From assembly GCF_901000735.1 (NCBI RefSeq), contig NC_081547.1:15642397-15706396 (forward strand): a stretch of DNA of 64,000 nucleotides, read 5' to 3'. Under the pieces are notes generated by a model. The model saw only the letters and a program-made list of their open reading frames with translations, had not been told where the DNA came from and ran no database searches. Source of the DNA: Corylus avellana. Its lineage: Eukaryota > Streptophyta > Magnoliopsida > Fagales > Betulaceae. Both the position numbers and the translations under genes were made by a program. This document shows positions 35,606 through 47,182 of this stretch, piece after piece. Within the stretch, counting starts at the first letter, position 1, and every line of letters starts with the position of its first letter.

Positions 35606-36400
35606 TCACTTTCAATTTTAATTTTTTTTTGCAACATGATTAAAGAAAAAGAAATTAATATTACCTTATCAAAGCAACATAGAAGAAAAATAACCGCTCG
35701 AGAAATCAATTCCTATTCTTTTCTACATACACAAGCCACAGAATCAAAAGAAAATTAAAATAATCAACATCCAACCACATCTTAATACTAATTTAGATAT
35801 TAATTATATCAACAAAAACAAATTCGCTTTGGTAGCCTATTTCATCTGCATGCTCTGTCAACCAAACTTCGTTGACAAACACCATTAATAACCCCAAGAG
35901 TTGTTCCATAACATCACGTAACTTTAACACAAGAAAAATAGAAGAGAAAGATAGATAAAACCTGTGCGTTTCGTCGTTAGTGGGAGGGAAGATGGATTTT
36001 GACGGTGGGTAGCTCGTCGCCGGAGATGTAGGTGGTTCGTCGTCAGCAGTGCTTGGTGTTCATGGTCTCCGGTGGCCGGCCATCGGTGAGGGGAGAGGGA
36101 AGAGGAGAGAGAGATTTGTCTGAAAATGTGGGAAGAGAGAGAGTCACGACTCATGCGTGCGTTTTCTAACCTAAAAAAAATTTCGTGAATGGGGGGTTTG
36201 GTAATGTTAAATGAATGGGGTTTGATGTTACAGTAAGAAAAAAAAATGCTTTTTTTAAAATATATATATATACACACCTAGCATTTCTCTTGAAAAAATA
36301 TACACATGAGATATGAATAGTAGGATTATATTGAATATTTTGTGTTCATAACACTTGCTCCGAAAGTATGAATGTATTGGACCATTGGTGAAAATACCTT
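35606..36400. other. Noncoding, with a GC-richer block
   Basis: 35960-36170 is GC-richer than its surroundings (CGTCGCCGGAG, GGTGGCCGGCC) with GA-repeats, like the 5'UTR or promoter of a plant gene. No supported coding exon. Flanks are AT-rich. Confidence 0.4.
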
Positions 36401-39285
36401 AAAATCATTTATCTTAAGAAGTTAGGATTGTCGTGGTTGGGTTGGGTATCGTATTTATTTTGATAGTGAGCAACAACATATGTAATGGAAATTAATCTAA
36501 GGATTTTTTTTTTTTGTTTAAAAAAATATTTTGACGTGATATAAAGGAGACAGAATTTTAAGGTTTTTTTTTTTTTTTGTGAGAATGTTTTGACTTTTTT
36601 TGTTAAGAAAGAAAAAATAAAAAGGGTTAACAAAGAAGCCCATAATCTCTTTGAAATATGTAGGTTAGCGAAGTACAATGCCTATAGAAATTAATTAATT
36701 ATATACACATGAGATATTAATTAGTAATGGAAGATCTGAATTGAAAATTTTTGAAACATTAGGGGGGTACATTGCCAATTTTTAAACATTGGGGTTCGAA
36801 TTGAAAAACCTCTGAAACTAGGGAAAAATGAATTTAACCCATATATTTAATATATGGATTATTGAACAAGTATATATATATATAAGCAAGTAAAGTAAAA
36901 CTATTAAGTTGAGTAATTATGATATAAAAAAAAAAAGAAAAAACGAAAACAAAAACAAAAACAAAAAAACAAAATAGAGCTTATTTAGATATCACACATA
37001 TGCATTTGATTGTCATCATTCAAAATGATTGTTTGATACAAAAAGACCTAATAACCTATACATAAATACTACCAAAAGTATGCCACCATTGAAGCATACA
37101 ACTAACTTCATCAAACAAAACTTTTAGTAACTACAATTAGCACAAGTTTTCTATAATGAGTTATAATTTTCAAAAATGTATTTGATTGTCATCATTTTGC
37201 ATGATTGTTTGATACAAAAAGGTGTTCCAAAATACATGACTTTGCAATTTAGTTTGTGGAATGAGTTGATGAAGTTGCGACTTCTTGAGTTGTGGAAATT
37301 GATTGATCTTTGTTTGGAGGCTCTTGAACAATAGTAATGTTGAATCTTTGGTGTGGTCCTCCATTTCCTTCAATCAATGTCACTTTTAGCCGAATAATGA
37401 ATTCTTGTTCCGAAGAAAGTCTTGCAAGGCATTATATATTAGTAATGGCATCCTATTTGCAACAGTATAAAAGTATAAGAGGTGTGATGAATCATAAAAG
37501 TAAAAAATATAAGTAATAAGAAAAAAAAAAATTGAAACAAAGAAAAGTGAAGATGGTTTAATTTTTTTAGCTTATATTATAGCTAATAGTATGTAAAGGA
37601 AAAACAAAAAAGAATTAAAAAAATAAAAGAATAAGGAAAACATAAGTAAAAAAACATAAATTCTGTCGAGATAAAGCTCAACATTTCTCTTTCCTTTTAT
37701 CTTCTTTTATTTTTTAAGCAATCAAAGAATGATAAAGCTAAACTTTTATGCTTTGTTTATAAAAGATATCATAAAAATAAACAAAAAGATAGACATGCAG
37801 TACAAAATTTGAATTCAATACTGCCTATATAAGGTATTTTTCCTACAAGGTTTTTTTTTTTAAGATACTTGTTTTGATCAAAAAGAAGAAGAAGAAAAAA
37901 AAAAAAAAATCAAACAGTGAGTCCATTCAAATGGACAACTCAATATTTATATAGAAGACATTTTACCTATCTTATACACCAAATAACATGTTCAAATGTA
38001 AATCATAAGATTCAATAAAACCTAGAACATAATTTGTGCACCAAATTATATATTCAACCATAGATTAGAATACTCAATATAATTCTCATCTCTTCTATAT
38101 TATCACATTAGGAACCAAATAGAATCTAAAACACAATCTATAATAAGCCTACAACCCAAAATTTAGAGACAAAAGCAAATCTTTTCAAGTAAACAAAACA
38201 CAAGAGATAGCTATTATTTTCTCTTTCTTACGCTTTCCAATGAATTGAATCGAACATTTACAGAAACACAAAGTACTTACTTATAAGAAATGAAACATTT
38301 AAAAATGACAACAAGGAAAGATAGAGCCTAGATTGGGTCTTGTTATATATATATACCTTAGTGTTGTATAACATTTTCTTTGTTTTGATCAAAAAGAAGA
38401 AGAAATAAAAAATCAAGCAGTGAGTCTATTTAAATGGACAACCCAATATTTATATAGAAGACATTTTACACAAGAGGCTCTTTCTCTGGGTATGTCAGTT
38501 TTACTTTTTTACAAACTTTTTCTTTTTGTTCCTCAGAGAATTCTCTTTTCCGCGTTGCACTTTTTCTATCACTCTTTTCTAATATGACATACATAACACT
38601 AAATTATTACATATATCTCTTTTAATACAACAAGGTACTATTCTTGTATATATATAAACTTACTTGGTTCGGTTGATGTAGAAACTAACATATTGCATGG
38701 AAGTGTAACTACAATTTTTTTGTTGGAGAAGATTTGATGTTGTGTAAATCAACTAAAAAGATGGAATAGGCATTTTTCAAGTCAATACAATCTCATACAA
38801 ATAAAATGTAGTTGGAGAAAATTTTATGTATTACTGATCGAAAGATAATTAAAAGTATACCGATAATGGACAAAGAAATATGCTAGCATGTGTTGTATGG
38901 ATATTTTTCAAATCAGATAGCACAACAATAAGGTAAGTGAAACATAGAGTAAGCAAATTTACCTTAAAAGGTAACAAAAGTAATGGAGATGATAAGGCCA
39001 ATAACAATTGGAGACTTGAAGTTTTACGTTAACCTGGAAAAAAAAAAGAGGAAAAAAACATATAATTCATACATTTATTTATGATAAGGAGAATTAAAAA
39101 AAAAAAAAAAAATTATCATAGATAAGAGAGTTGCTAAAGATGATCTAATCCTAGGAAACACGATTTGAACTCAACCACTAATGAATAATTATAAGAAAAA
39201 TTAGTAACAAACAAACCCAACTGAGCAAAAGAGAATGTTTAACACAAATGATATCTTATGATTGATATTGTTTTAATAGTAACAC
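36400..39285. other. AT-rich stretch with direct repeats; no firm gene
   Basis: Direct repeats: TTGATTGTCATCATT...GATTGTTTGATACAAAAAG at about 37000-37045 and 37178-37222; TTTTGATCAAAAAGAAGAAG...TATTTATATAGAAGACATTT at about 37870-37970 and 38385-38470. The second pair carries a TATA-like box. One short minus-strand open frame is listed separately. Confidence 0.55.
37249..37429 (-). pseudogene. Unidentified short coding-like fragment
   Basis: Minus-strand frame LARLSSEQEFIIRLKVTLIE, then GNGGPHQRFNITIVQEPPNK and a Ser/Thr-rich end before a stop at 37249. It may be the last exon of a longer gene (AG at 37420). Vaguely like the C-terminal OB fold of RPA-type proteins carried by Helitrons, but this is a guess. 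Confidence 0.25.
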
Positions 39286-39287
39286 TC

Positions 39288-39640
39288 AGGGCCGGCTCAA
39301 GCCCTAGGCGAAATAGGCCTTGCCTAGGGCCCCCAATTTAATATAGGCCCAAAAAAAAAAAAAAATTAGACAAAAAAAAAAAAAAATTTTTGGACCAAAA
39401 AAAATTTAAGGCCCAATTTTTTTTTTTTTTTTTTAAAAAAAACTTAAGGCCTCTAATTATGATAAGTAAGTAATATAAATAAGGCCTCAATTTAAAAAGG
39501 CCAAAAAAAAAAAAAAATTCAAAGAAATTTAATGCCCAATTTTTTTTTTTAATAAGACCCCGAAAAAAAAAAATCATCAAAATTTAAGGCTTCAATTTAA
39601 TAAGGCCCCAATTAATAACTCCATTATAAATTCTAGAAAT
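39288..39640. mobile_element. hAT end fragment (CAGGGCCGGCTCAAG type)
   Basis: Starts CAGGGCCGGCTCAAGCCCTA, a common plant hAT terminus, then degenerate repeats of AAGGCCC(C)AATTT separated by poly(A)/poly(T). Related GGCCCAAA/GGGCC repeats occur at about 44150-44270 beside the hAT transposase gene. No opposite end found nearby. Confidence 0.6.
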
Positions 39641-39801
39641 AATTCAAGAAAAAAGAAAGAAAGAAAGAAAGAAAAAAGGATTTACTATAAATGATGAGAA
39701 TTTGGTGAGAAATTCATATCATTACAAATAAAATATTATTGACTTATTTCCTATTTTATTATCTAGGGATAGGCAAACATACATCCATAGACATACATAC
39801 A

Positions 39802-39846
<45 letters not shown>

Positions 39847-39854
39847 GTACATAC

Positions 39855-40309
39855 TTGTTGAATTCTCTGCATTGACATTCTTTAGTTGTATTGAAAAAGG
39901 CATTGGAGACTTCTTGATTTTATCAACAATGTTGAAAAGCTCAAGATGCACCATTGAATATTGTCCCAAAATGTCCTACCTGTCACACAACACAAGAAAG
40001 AAACAATAAAATTTGTTGAAAATTGAGATTAAAATTATGTTTGTGCTATTCTCCTGACAGCGGGTAAATCCTGAGCATTGTGAGTAAAAAAGAGAATGAA
40101 GCGTGAGGAAATGACCATTTGGGGGTGGTGTTGGTGCTAGCATAGGAGTCGAAGTCTTCTAGGATGCGAGTGATGGCTTTGAATAGGCTGATGGCTCGCA
40201 TCTTCATGGCCTCCATGATCAGCTACTGCTGCAGCGCTGGGTTTAGCCTCTCAACTTGTTGTTGCTACTACTGTTGCTGTTGCTGGTTCTGCACCACCGC
40301 TCCCTCCAT
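39855..40309 (-). pseudogene. MED8 5' copy (exons 1-2), broken
   Basis: Second copy of MED8 exon 1 (40309-40116), intron 1 and exon 2 (39979-39855), same strand as the gene. Exon 1 has three stops: two Gln codons turned to TAG in the Gln run, plus CAG to TAG before LIMEAMKMRA. Exon 2 opens with a TAG and diverges (DKIKKSPMPFSIQLKNVNAE). Splice sites are still present. Right after the exon 2 donor the sequence becomes a TATG/TG/TA microsatellite (39785-39850). The copied promoter (to 40452) carries one intact G-box and is cut there by a TIR element. Confidence 0.9.
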
Positions 40310-40784
40310 CGCACAACTTCGCCGACGGACAAAGGAACTAATCGACTTAACTTGGGAGAACACGCTTCTAATCACTAGCTGGGATGGCACGTTCAATGCA
40401 CGTGCTTGATCTGTGTTATATTCTACTATAATCATTAATATTATAATTTTAAGGGTTAAATACAAATCTAGTACTTGTAGTTTGCACAAAAATCAAAGAG
40501 ATACTTGGGTTTTCAAAAATATCACAAATGGTATCTGTGGTTTGCAAATAAACTCACTTGGTACCTCTGTTAACATTCCGTTAGATTTTTTAATGGAATG
40601 CAACGTCACCCTTACACGTGGGTGCCACATTGCGTGGTACCTAGGTTTTTGGGTGCCACGTCATTTTTTTTTAAAAAAAAAAACNNNNNNNNNNNNNNNN
40701 NNNNNNNNNNNNNNNNNNNNNNNNNNNNNNNNNNNNNNNNNNNNNNNNNNNNNNNNNNNNNNNNNNNNNNNNNNNNNNNNNNNN

Positions 40785-42905
40785 AACTACATTGTGCTCA
40801 TAATGGTGAAGTTCTATTTCCAAACGTTCTTTTTCATGATCTGTAAAGTCTTGCGGATAAAACTTGTTTACCAACCGACATATATCATCAATTCTAAGAG
40901 ATTCACGAGAAACTCGAGGATCAAGAGCTGAGCCGAGAATAAGCAACTCCATTGCATCCTCACTAAACTGGCGATTTAATTCTTGCAATTGAGCATCTAT
41001 TATGGCACAAAAAATATCCACTCGATAATAATGTTTAATTGTAATGGTGGCTTGTTGATGGCGAGCTCGACCTCGTCTCTCCACATAACAAGCATTCATA
41101 TCTGGAACATCTATGTTGCGTTTATTGCAAAACGACTTTACATTGGCAAGCAAAATATCCCATTTATCATCTCTATATTGTTGAATACACGTTTTAGTGG
41201 ATGAAACAAGATGTATGGCACTTAAAATATCTTGAGATTTGGATTGCAAAGTCATAAATAAATGATCAGTAATCTGCATAGTTTCTTTCATGAGATGTAA
41301 GATGAATACAAATTCAAATGAAGTCATTACCTGATGAATTGAATCCGCTTCTGCTCGTTGGGAAGAAGTAGTTCCCATATCAATGAGTTTAACAATAACT
41401 TCACAAATTGGACTAAATATTTTGATCAAGTTAGAAACTGATCTTAAGTAAGAACGCCAATGAGTATCTCCAGCTCGTTGTAAAGTACGAATTTGATTAA
41501 GTCCCCTTCCAGTCTCAATCTCATCAATTTCAATCATGTAAACATTTTCAGCAGCTTGGGCAACCCGCAGTTCTTCAAATCGATTGCATGAGGCACACAC
41601 AATATTGACAATAGAATTCAAATTGGTAAAAAATTGATGAACACTAATAACTTCTTTTGATGACGCCACTAATGCCAATTGCAAAAGATGTGCAAAACAA
41701 TGAATGTAGTAGGCATATGGACAATCATTTGAAACCAAAGTTTGCAACCCATTCCACCCACTTCGCATGTTACTTGCACCATCGTTTCCCTGCCCTCGAA
41801 TATTTTGAATGTCTAGCCCACGTTTAGACAATACAAAATATATACATTTTTTTAGGGTTAATGCTACAGTATCAAAGACTTGAACAAGCCCAAAAAATTG
41901 TTCTCGCACAAAATCATTTTTGTTAACAAATCTTAAAACTATGGCCATTTGCTCCTTCATTGACTCATCACGAGCTTCATCAACAATTATGCAAAACTTT
42001 ACATCACCAATTTCATCACGAATTGCCTTTTTCAATTTGGTTGAAAAAACATGTAAAATTTCTTTTTGTATCTTTGGTGATGTGTAAGAGGCATTTTTTG
42101 GAGCTTTAGCTATCACTTCAGCAATCTCTTTATTATATGAAACCGTCAAATCCAATATTTCAAGAAAATTTCCACGATTCTTTGAACCCACACTTTCATC
42201 CCGAAGTCTAAAAGCAACACTTTGAAATGCAAGCACTCGAACAACATCAATAGAGGTTTTCAACTGTAATCGATTGTTTGCAATTTGTTATGAAGTGAAC
42301 TTTTCAAACACATTTTGTATGTGTTGAGACTGGTTCTTCAAGTCGTCGTATGACTTCTCAGCAATTCTGTGAAATGAACTAGGATCTTTTCCTATATGAT
42401 TGAGAAAAGCAAAATGTTTTCTATCTCTAACTTTCTTCCAATTCCTAAATCCATCTATAGTAAATACACGTTGCGTGGGATGCCCAGATGGCTTACTAAA
42501 GGGAAAGCATGGCAAACAAAATGCAGCATCTTTATCACGTGAATATTCAAGCCATGTAGGAAATAGCTGGTACCACGAAGGTTGAAAGCTACGAAGGTGA
42601 TCTTTTGGTCCAGATTTTGGGTACTTTGAGACATTAGGTCGATATGGACCATTTCTAATGTAAGCTCGTCGAATTTCATCCTGTTGATTAGGATCATAAT
42701 CCCAAATCGGACGACGCAATCTAGGATCAAATTCCAATGAACTAATATCAAATTCATTGATGTCAATTCTTTGCGATTTGTGAGGAGAATTTTCAGGCAT
42801 TGGGATATCAGAAGTTGGCGATGACGCATCACCAACATTGGCATTTGAACTTTGTGTATTTTGTTTTTTGATAAAGTCAAGTATTGTATTTGGTTTTCCC
42901 ATCAC
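40785..42905 (-). pseudogene. hAT-family transposase (TTF-type zinc finger, DUF4371), one stop
   Basis: N-terminal part 42905-42288 (MMGKPNTILDFIKKQNTQSS, then RRAYIRNGPYRPN and the TTF zinc-finger region SRDKDAAFCLPCFPF). It continues after a single in-frame TAA (FTS*QIANNRLQLKTSIDVV) into 42263-40785. That part is the DUF4371/transposase core: DVKFCIIVDEARDESMKEQM, IRGQGNDGASNMRSGWNGLQ, YIHCFAHLLQLALVASSKEV and HWRSYLRSVSNLI. Family members usually end in a hAT dimerisation domain; here the C-terminus runs into the 100-N gap. The rest is open over about 700 codons, so decay is recent. The acceptor TTTGTAG|GTGATGGG just before the ATG suggests a 5'UTR intron with donor at 43931 (GGAG|GTAAGTTC). 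Confidence 0.88.
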
Positions 42906-43399
42906 CTACAAATAAAATTCTCATCATCATCAATAAATAATAATACTAATAAATTCCCACTTGTCGATGCAAGAGAAGAGAATATTTGTTTGATTCAACA
43001 CCTTGAAATTCTCACGGCCACTTGCTCACAAGTCACAACAAATGCAATTAAGCAACAAATGAGACAAAAACATGGATTGACACAATACTTTACTGTTCAC
43101 CCAATGCATTGATACAAATAGTCAAATATTGAAGAAAAAAAATATATTACTTCAGCCTACACAATCTATAAAGTTGCAGTCTTCTCTCTTTACCTTGCAC
43201 AGTTCACACTTGCACGTTTGTTTCTATTATTTAACCTTTCAATTTGTTTATATTATTTCCATTTGTGATTTGTCTGATTTGAACCCTTTCAAAACAACTA
43301 AACAAAAGGGTATTTTTTCTCTTTCTAGAAAGCTTGACAGGTTAATGTTAATGAAGGATGCAAATCTAATTTTTTATTTTAGAAAAAAAAAAATCCACC

Positions 43400-43850
43400 T
43401 TCATTGAAAAAGGAGTCAAAACAGTGGCCCACTGTTTTGATTCCTTTTTCAATCAAAGCAGAGCATTCAGCTCTTTATTCACCACCACAACAATACAAAT
43501 TATACAATCGGGAGCCACGTCCTCCCAAGATCTATCACAGTCAGAGCGCAGAGCGCAGAGCTTCCTTAGCAAGAAGATGTGCAACCGTGTTTGCCACTCT
43601 GTTGACATGAGAGCACTGCCAATGGGAAAAGGAAAGAAGCTCCACTCTGATATCCACAATAATCAGCCCAAAACCACTGTTAATGGAAATCCCAAAGTTA
43701 AGAGCATGGCACACCAATTTAGCATCTACCTCAAGCCAAATAAATTGAAAACCCAAGGCTTTGCAAAGAGGGACAGCATGGAGGCTGGCCATAGCTTCGG
43801 GCCTTCAGCGACAGCTATGGCCAGCCTAATTGAAGAGGAGTATAAAGGCA
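43400..43850 (-). pseudogene. RNase H-like fragment of a LINE or RT-derived gene
   Basis: Minus strand, 43850-43541: LCKALGFQFIWLEVDAKLVC and WQCSHVNRVANTVAHLLAKE, the core of plant LINE RNase H (RVT_3) domains. Only the C-terminal half remains. It continues into SWEDVAPDCIICIVVVVNKE and a near-perfect palindrome at its 3' side. It sits in the putative 5'UTR intron of the hAT gene. Confidence 0.75.
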
Positions 43851-43931
43851 AGTAAGTAACCACGGTACGTCAATTGATTCTGAATTGAAGAAGAGTAATT
43901 GAAGTTAGGGTTTCAAATTTCAAGAACTTAC

Positions 43932-44110
43932 CTCCGAATCTACTACTTCTCTGAGGGAGGCTGCTGCTGATGCCAGGTGGGAAACTAGGAATCGTTCTTT
44001 CAATCTATGGACTTTGAAGGTTAGGTCAATTTTGATTTCGTTGTTCTTGTCTTCTTCTATTTGGCTGGCACAAGCAGTTTCGCAAGCGTGTTGTGGAAAT
44101 TAGGGTAGAT
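43932..44110 (-). other. Putative 5'UTR exon of the hAT gene
   Basis: Minus strand: ...AGTAGATTCGGAG|GTAAGTTC, a strong donor ending at 43932. Together with the acceptor just before the ATG at 42905 it implies a 1-kb 5'UTR intron. The start is not defined. Confidence 0.45.
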
Positions 44111-45607
44111 TGAAATTGGGATGAAGGGCTTGAAATGGTTAAGGCCAATATTTTTTTTTTGATATGGAATGGGTAAGGGTCGTAAGGCCCAAATTGTTTT
44201 TTGGATTTGGGATGAAGGGCCAAAAATTTTTTGTAAAAGGGCCAGAAATTTTTTTGGCAAGGGGCCTAAGCCTATATTATTATTATTTTACTTTATTACT
44301 ATTGTTTTTTCCCTTATAAATTTTTTTTTCACANNNNNNNNNNNNNNNNNNNNNNNNNNNNNNNNNNNNNNNNNNNNNNNNNNNNNNNNNNNTTTTTATA
44401 AAAAAAAATCCATGAAAAATTAACAAAAAGATAAACCAAAAAAATAAAAATTACAGCTAGGGTGGCCGGCCACCCCATTTGGCCTAGGGGTGGTTCAACC
44501 ACCCCAGGCCGGCCATCTAAGGGTGGCGAACCACCCCCAGGGCCTAAGGGGGTGGTTCGGCCAGCCATTAGGGCCATACTCAGCTATCCAACTATCGACA
44601 ATTTCGGAAAAGCATTCTTCTCGTCAATCATTGAGATTACACAACAAAAACACAAAAGGTTTTCCCAAAGTCATCCCTCAACCTCTCCAATCCAGCCCAC
44701 ACTGAGCATCCAAAAACAATAACCCAAATAAATTTCTCTAACTCACTCGAAAAGCAAAGAACCACCACGGAAAATTTACCCACCAAAACCTGTACCCATA
44801 ATCGGTTATAGCCCAAAGGAACCCGTTAGAGTTATCTATTGAAATCTAAAACGAAAGAACCTAAACACATTTCTAAATCAATCAATTAAGATAAACATCA
44901 AAGCATAGAACCGGATTCCAACTACCTAAGTAAAAATTTTAGTTCTAATCCAATTGGGTGTCTCCAAATCTTCAAGGAAATGCTCAAAAACCAACTCACC
45001 GAAAATCATCAATTACTCAAAACGACTCATCTTTCTTCATCTTCTTTCCTTTTCTCTCAACTACGTCTCTCTCTCGCTTTTTGCTTTGTTCTTCTTCCTC
45101 TATTTTCTCTTCTATTTTGTATTTGCTGAAGGCAAGTGGGTGTCTCAAAATCTCTCTCTTTTTTTCCTTTTCTTTTTTCCAATCTCAAAATTTTACCAAA
45201 AAAATCCCTCTTTGAAAAATGCTTTGCAGTTGGCTTGTGGGTGGCCGAACCACCCATGGCCCAATGGGGTGGTTCGGTCACCCCCTATGGCAAAACTCAA
45301 AAATTTTATTTTGAGGGTTTGACCTTAGGGGTGTCCGAACAACCCCACCCTATCTGTAATTTCTGTTTTTCGGGTTTTTTTTTTTAATGACTTGGCACTC
45401 AAAAACTCAAGTACCTTGCAACGTGGCGCCCACGTGTAAGGGTGATGTGGCGTTCCGTTAAAAAATCTAACAGAATGTTAACACAGGTACCAAGTGGGTT
45501 TATTTACAAATCATAGGTACCATTTGTGATATTTTTGGAAATCCAGGTGTCTTTTTTATTTTGGTGCAAACCACAGGTACTAGATTTGTATTTAACCCTA
45601 ATTTTAA

Positions 45608-45722
45608 TATCATAATATACATACATACATATACATACATACATACATATACATGCATACATGTATATATACATACATATATACGTACATACATACTTAT
45701 ACATACATACATACATACATAC
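45608..45722. repeat. CATA/TATG microsatellite
   Basis: (CATA)n with variants between the MULE-like element and the exon 2 end of a MED8 copy. Confidence 0.95.
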
Positions 45723-46144
45723 TTGTAGAATTCTTTGCATTGACATTCTTTTGATGTACTACAAAGGCCTTGGAAGCCTTCTTGATTTCGTTAACAATGT
45801 TGAAAAGCTCAAGATTAACCATAGAATACTATCCCAAAATGTCTTGCCTAGCACACAACACAAGAAAGAAAAAATAAAATTTGTTGAAAACTGAGAATGG
45901 ATTTATGTTCGTGCTATTCTCCAGAGAGCGGGTAAATCCTGTGAATTGTGAGTAAAAAGGAGAATGAAGAGCGAGGGAAGGACCATTTGGGGGTGGTGTT
46001 GGTGCGAGCATAGGCGTCGAAGTCTTCTAGGATGCAAGTGATGGCTTTGAATTGGCTAATGGCTCGCGTCTTTATGGGCTCCAGGTTCAGCCTCTCTGCT
46101 TATTGCTGCTGCTGTTGCTGGTTCCGCACTACCGCTCCCTCCAT
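45723..46144 (-). pseudogene. MED8 5' copy (exons 1-2), broken
   Basis: Exon 1 is 46144-45984: MEGAVVRNQQQQQ, a TAA, then AERLNLEPIKTRAISQFKAI. The ALQQQLNLEA segment is partly deleted. Exon 2 is 45847-45723: QDILG, a TAG, then YSMVNLELFNIVNEIKKASK. Intron 1 sites are kept. The copied promoter (to about 46270) has lost most of the paired G-box. Confidence 0.9.
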
Positions 46145-46269
46145 CGCACAACTTCGCTGACGGACAAAGGAACTAATCAACTTAAATTGGGAGAACGTGT
46201 TTTCAATCATTAGTTGGGATGGCACGTGGTTGATCGGTGTTATATTCTACTATAATTGTTAATATTCTA

Positions 46270-46364
46270 ATTTCAATATTTTTAATATATATACATACGT
46301 ACAAACATACATACATACATACATAGACATACATACATATACATACATACATGTATATATACAT

Positions 46365-46413
<49 letters not shown>

Positions 46414-46595
46414 TACATACATACATACGTACGTGCATGTATATATACATACATACATACATCGACATACATACATACATATATACATATACATATGTAC
46501 ATACATACATACATACATACAATCATACATACATACATAGACATACAATACATACATGTATATATACATACATGCATACATACATACATACATAC
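46270..46595. repeat. CATA/TATG and (CA)n microsatellite
   Basis: About 325 bp of CATA repeats with ACGT interruptions and a central (CA)n at about 46381-46407, between two MED8 copies. It gives long meaningless ORFs (MYVCMYV..., YIHTYIHT...). Confidence 0.97.
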
Positions 46596-46966
46596 TTGTT
46601 AAATTCTCAGCATTGACATTCTTTGGATGTACGACAAAGGCGTTGGAGAGCTTCTTGATTTCGTCAACAATGTTGAAAAGCTCAAGATGCACCCGTTAGA
46701 ATATTTTCTCAAATTGTCCTGCCTGGCACACAAAACAAGAAGGAAACAATAAAATTTGTTGAAAACTGAGATTGGAATTATGTTTTTGCTATTTTCCCGA
46801 CAGCGGGTAAATTTTGAGCATTGTGAGTAAAAAAGAGAATGAAGAGCGAGGGAAGGACCATTTGGGGGTGGTGTTGGTGCAAGCATAGGCGTCGAAGTTT
46901 TCTAGGATGCGAGTGATGGCTTTGAATAGGCTAATGCCTCGCGTCTTCAAGGCCTCCAGGTTTAGC
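46596..46966 (-). pseudogene. MED8 5' copy (exons 1-2), broken, cut by gap
   Basis: Exon 1 from the gap to 46859 (LEALKTRGISLFKAITRILE, NFDAYACTNTTPKW). Exon 2 is 46722-46596 but frameshifted: the frame that matches MED8 is lost after DNL. Donor followed by the TATG microsatellite as in the other copies. The ATG is lost in the gap. Confidence 0.85.
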
Positions 46967-47066
46967 NNNNNNNNNNNNNNNNNNNNNNNNNNNNNNNNNN
47001 NNNNNNNNNNNNNNNNNNNNNNNNNNNNNNNNNNNNNNNNNNNNNNNNNNNNNNNNNNNNNNNNNN
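46967..47066. other. Assembly gap (100 N)
   Basis: Cuts the outermost MED8 copy, so the array may hold more units than shown. Confidence 0.99.
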
Positions 47067-47182
47067 AAATGAGATTATCAAAAGTTTACCTTGATTACCT
47101 TAAACCAACCATAAAATATTAAATGTGTGTATTTGTGTTGGTTTAAAACATTGTTTGAATATGTTAAGACATATATACGTAA

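Larger units (their letters stand above)
40453..45598. mobile_element. MULE-like TIR element (5.1 kb) with 9-bp TSD
   Basis: Perfect 9-bp TSD TAATTTTAA (40444-40452 and 45599-45607). TIRs exceed 200 bp: both ends read GGGTTAAATACAAATCTAGT inward, followed by CACAAATGGTA and a GTTAGATTTTTTAA box. Long TIRs and a 9-bp TSD are Mutator-like traits. No MULE transposase is inside; the cargo is a hAT-type gene, an RNase H fragment and GGTGGCC-type repeats (44455-44580, 45235-45350). Gaps at 40685 and 44334. The uninterrupted target sequence is visible upstream of MED8. Confidence 0.85.

Noticed and set aside
45057..45322. Ser/Phe-rich ORFs on both strands near the right TIR of the MULE-like element
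   Set aside because: CT-rich low-complexity DNA; no domain or splice evidence.
46203..46692. Long ORFs rich in MYVCMYV or YIHTYIHT
   Set aside because: They are frames through a CATA/TATG microsatellite; no composition or context of a protein.
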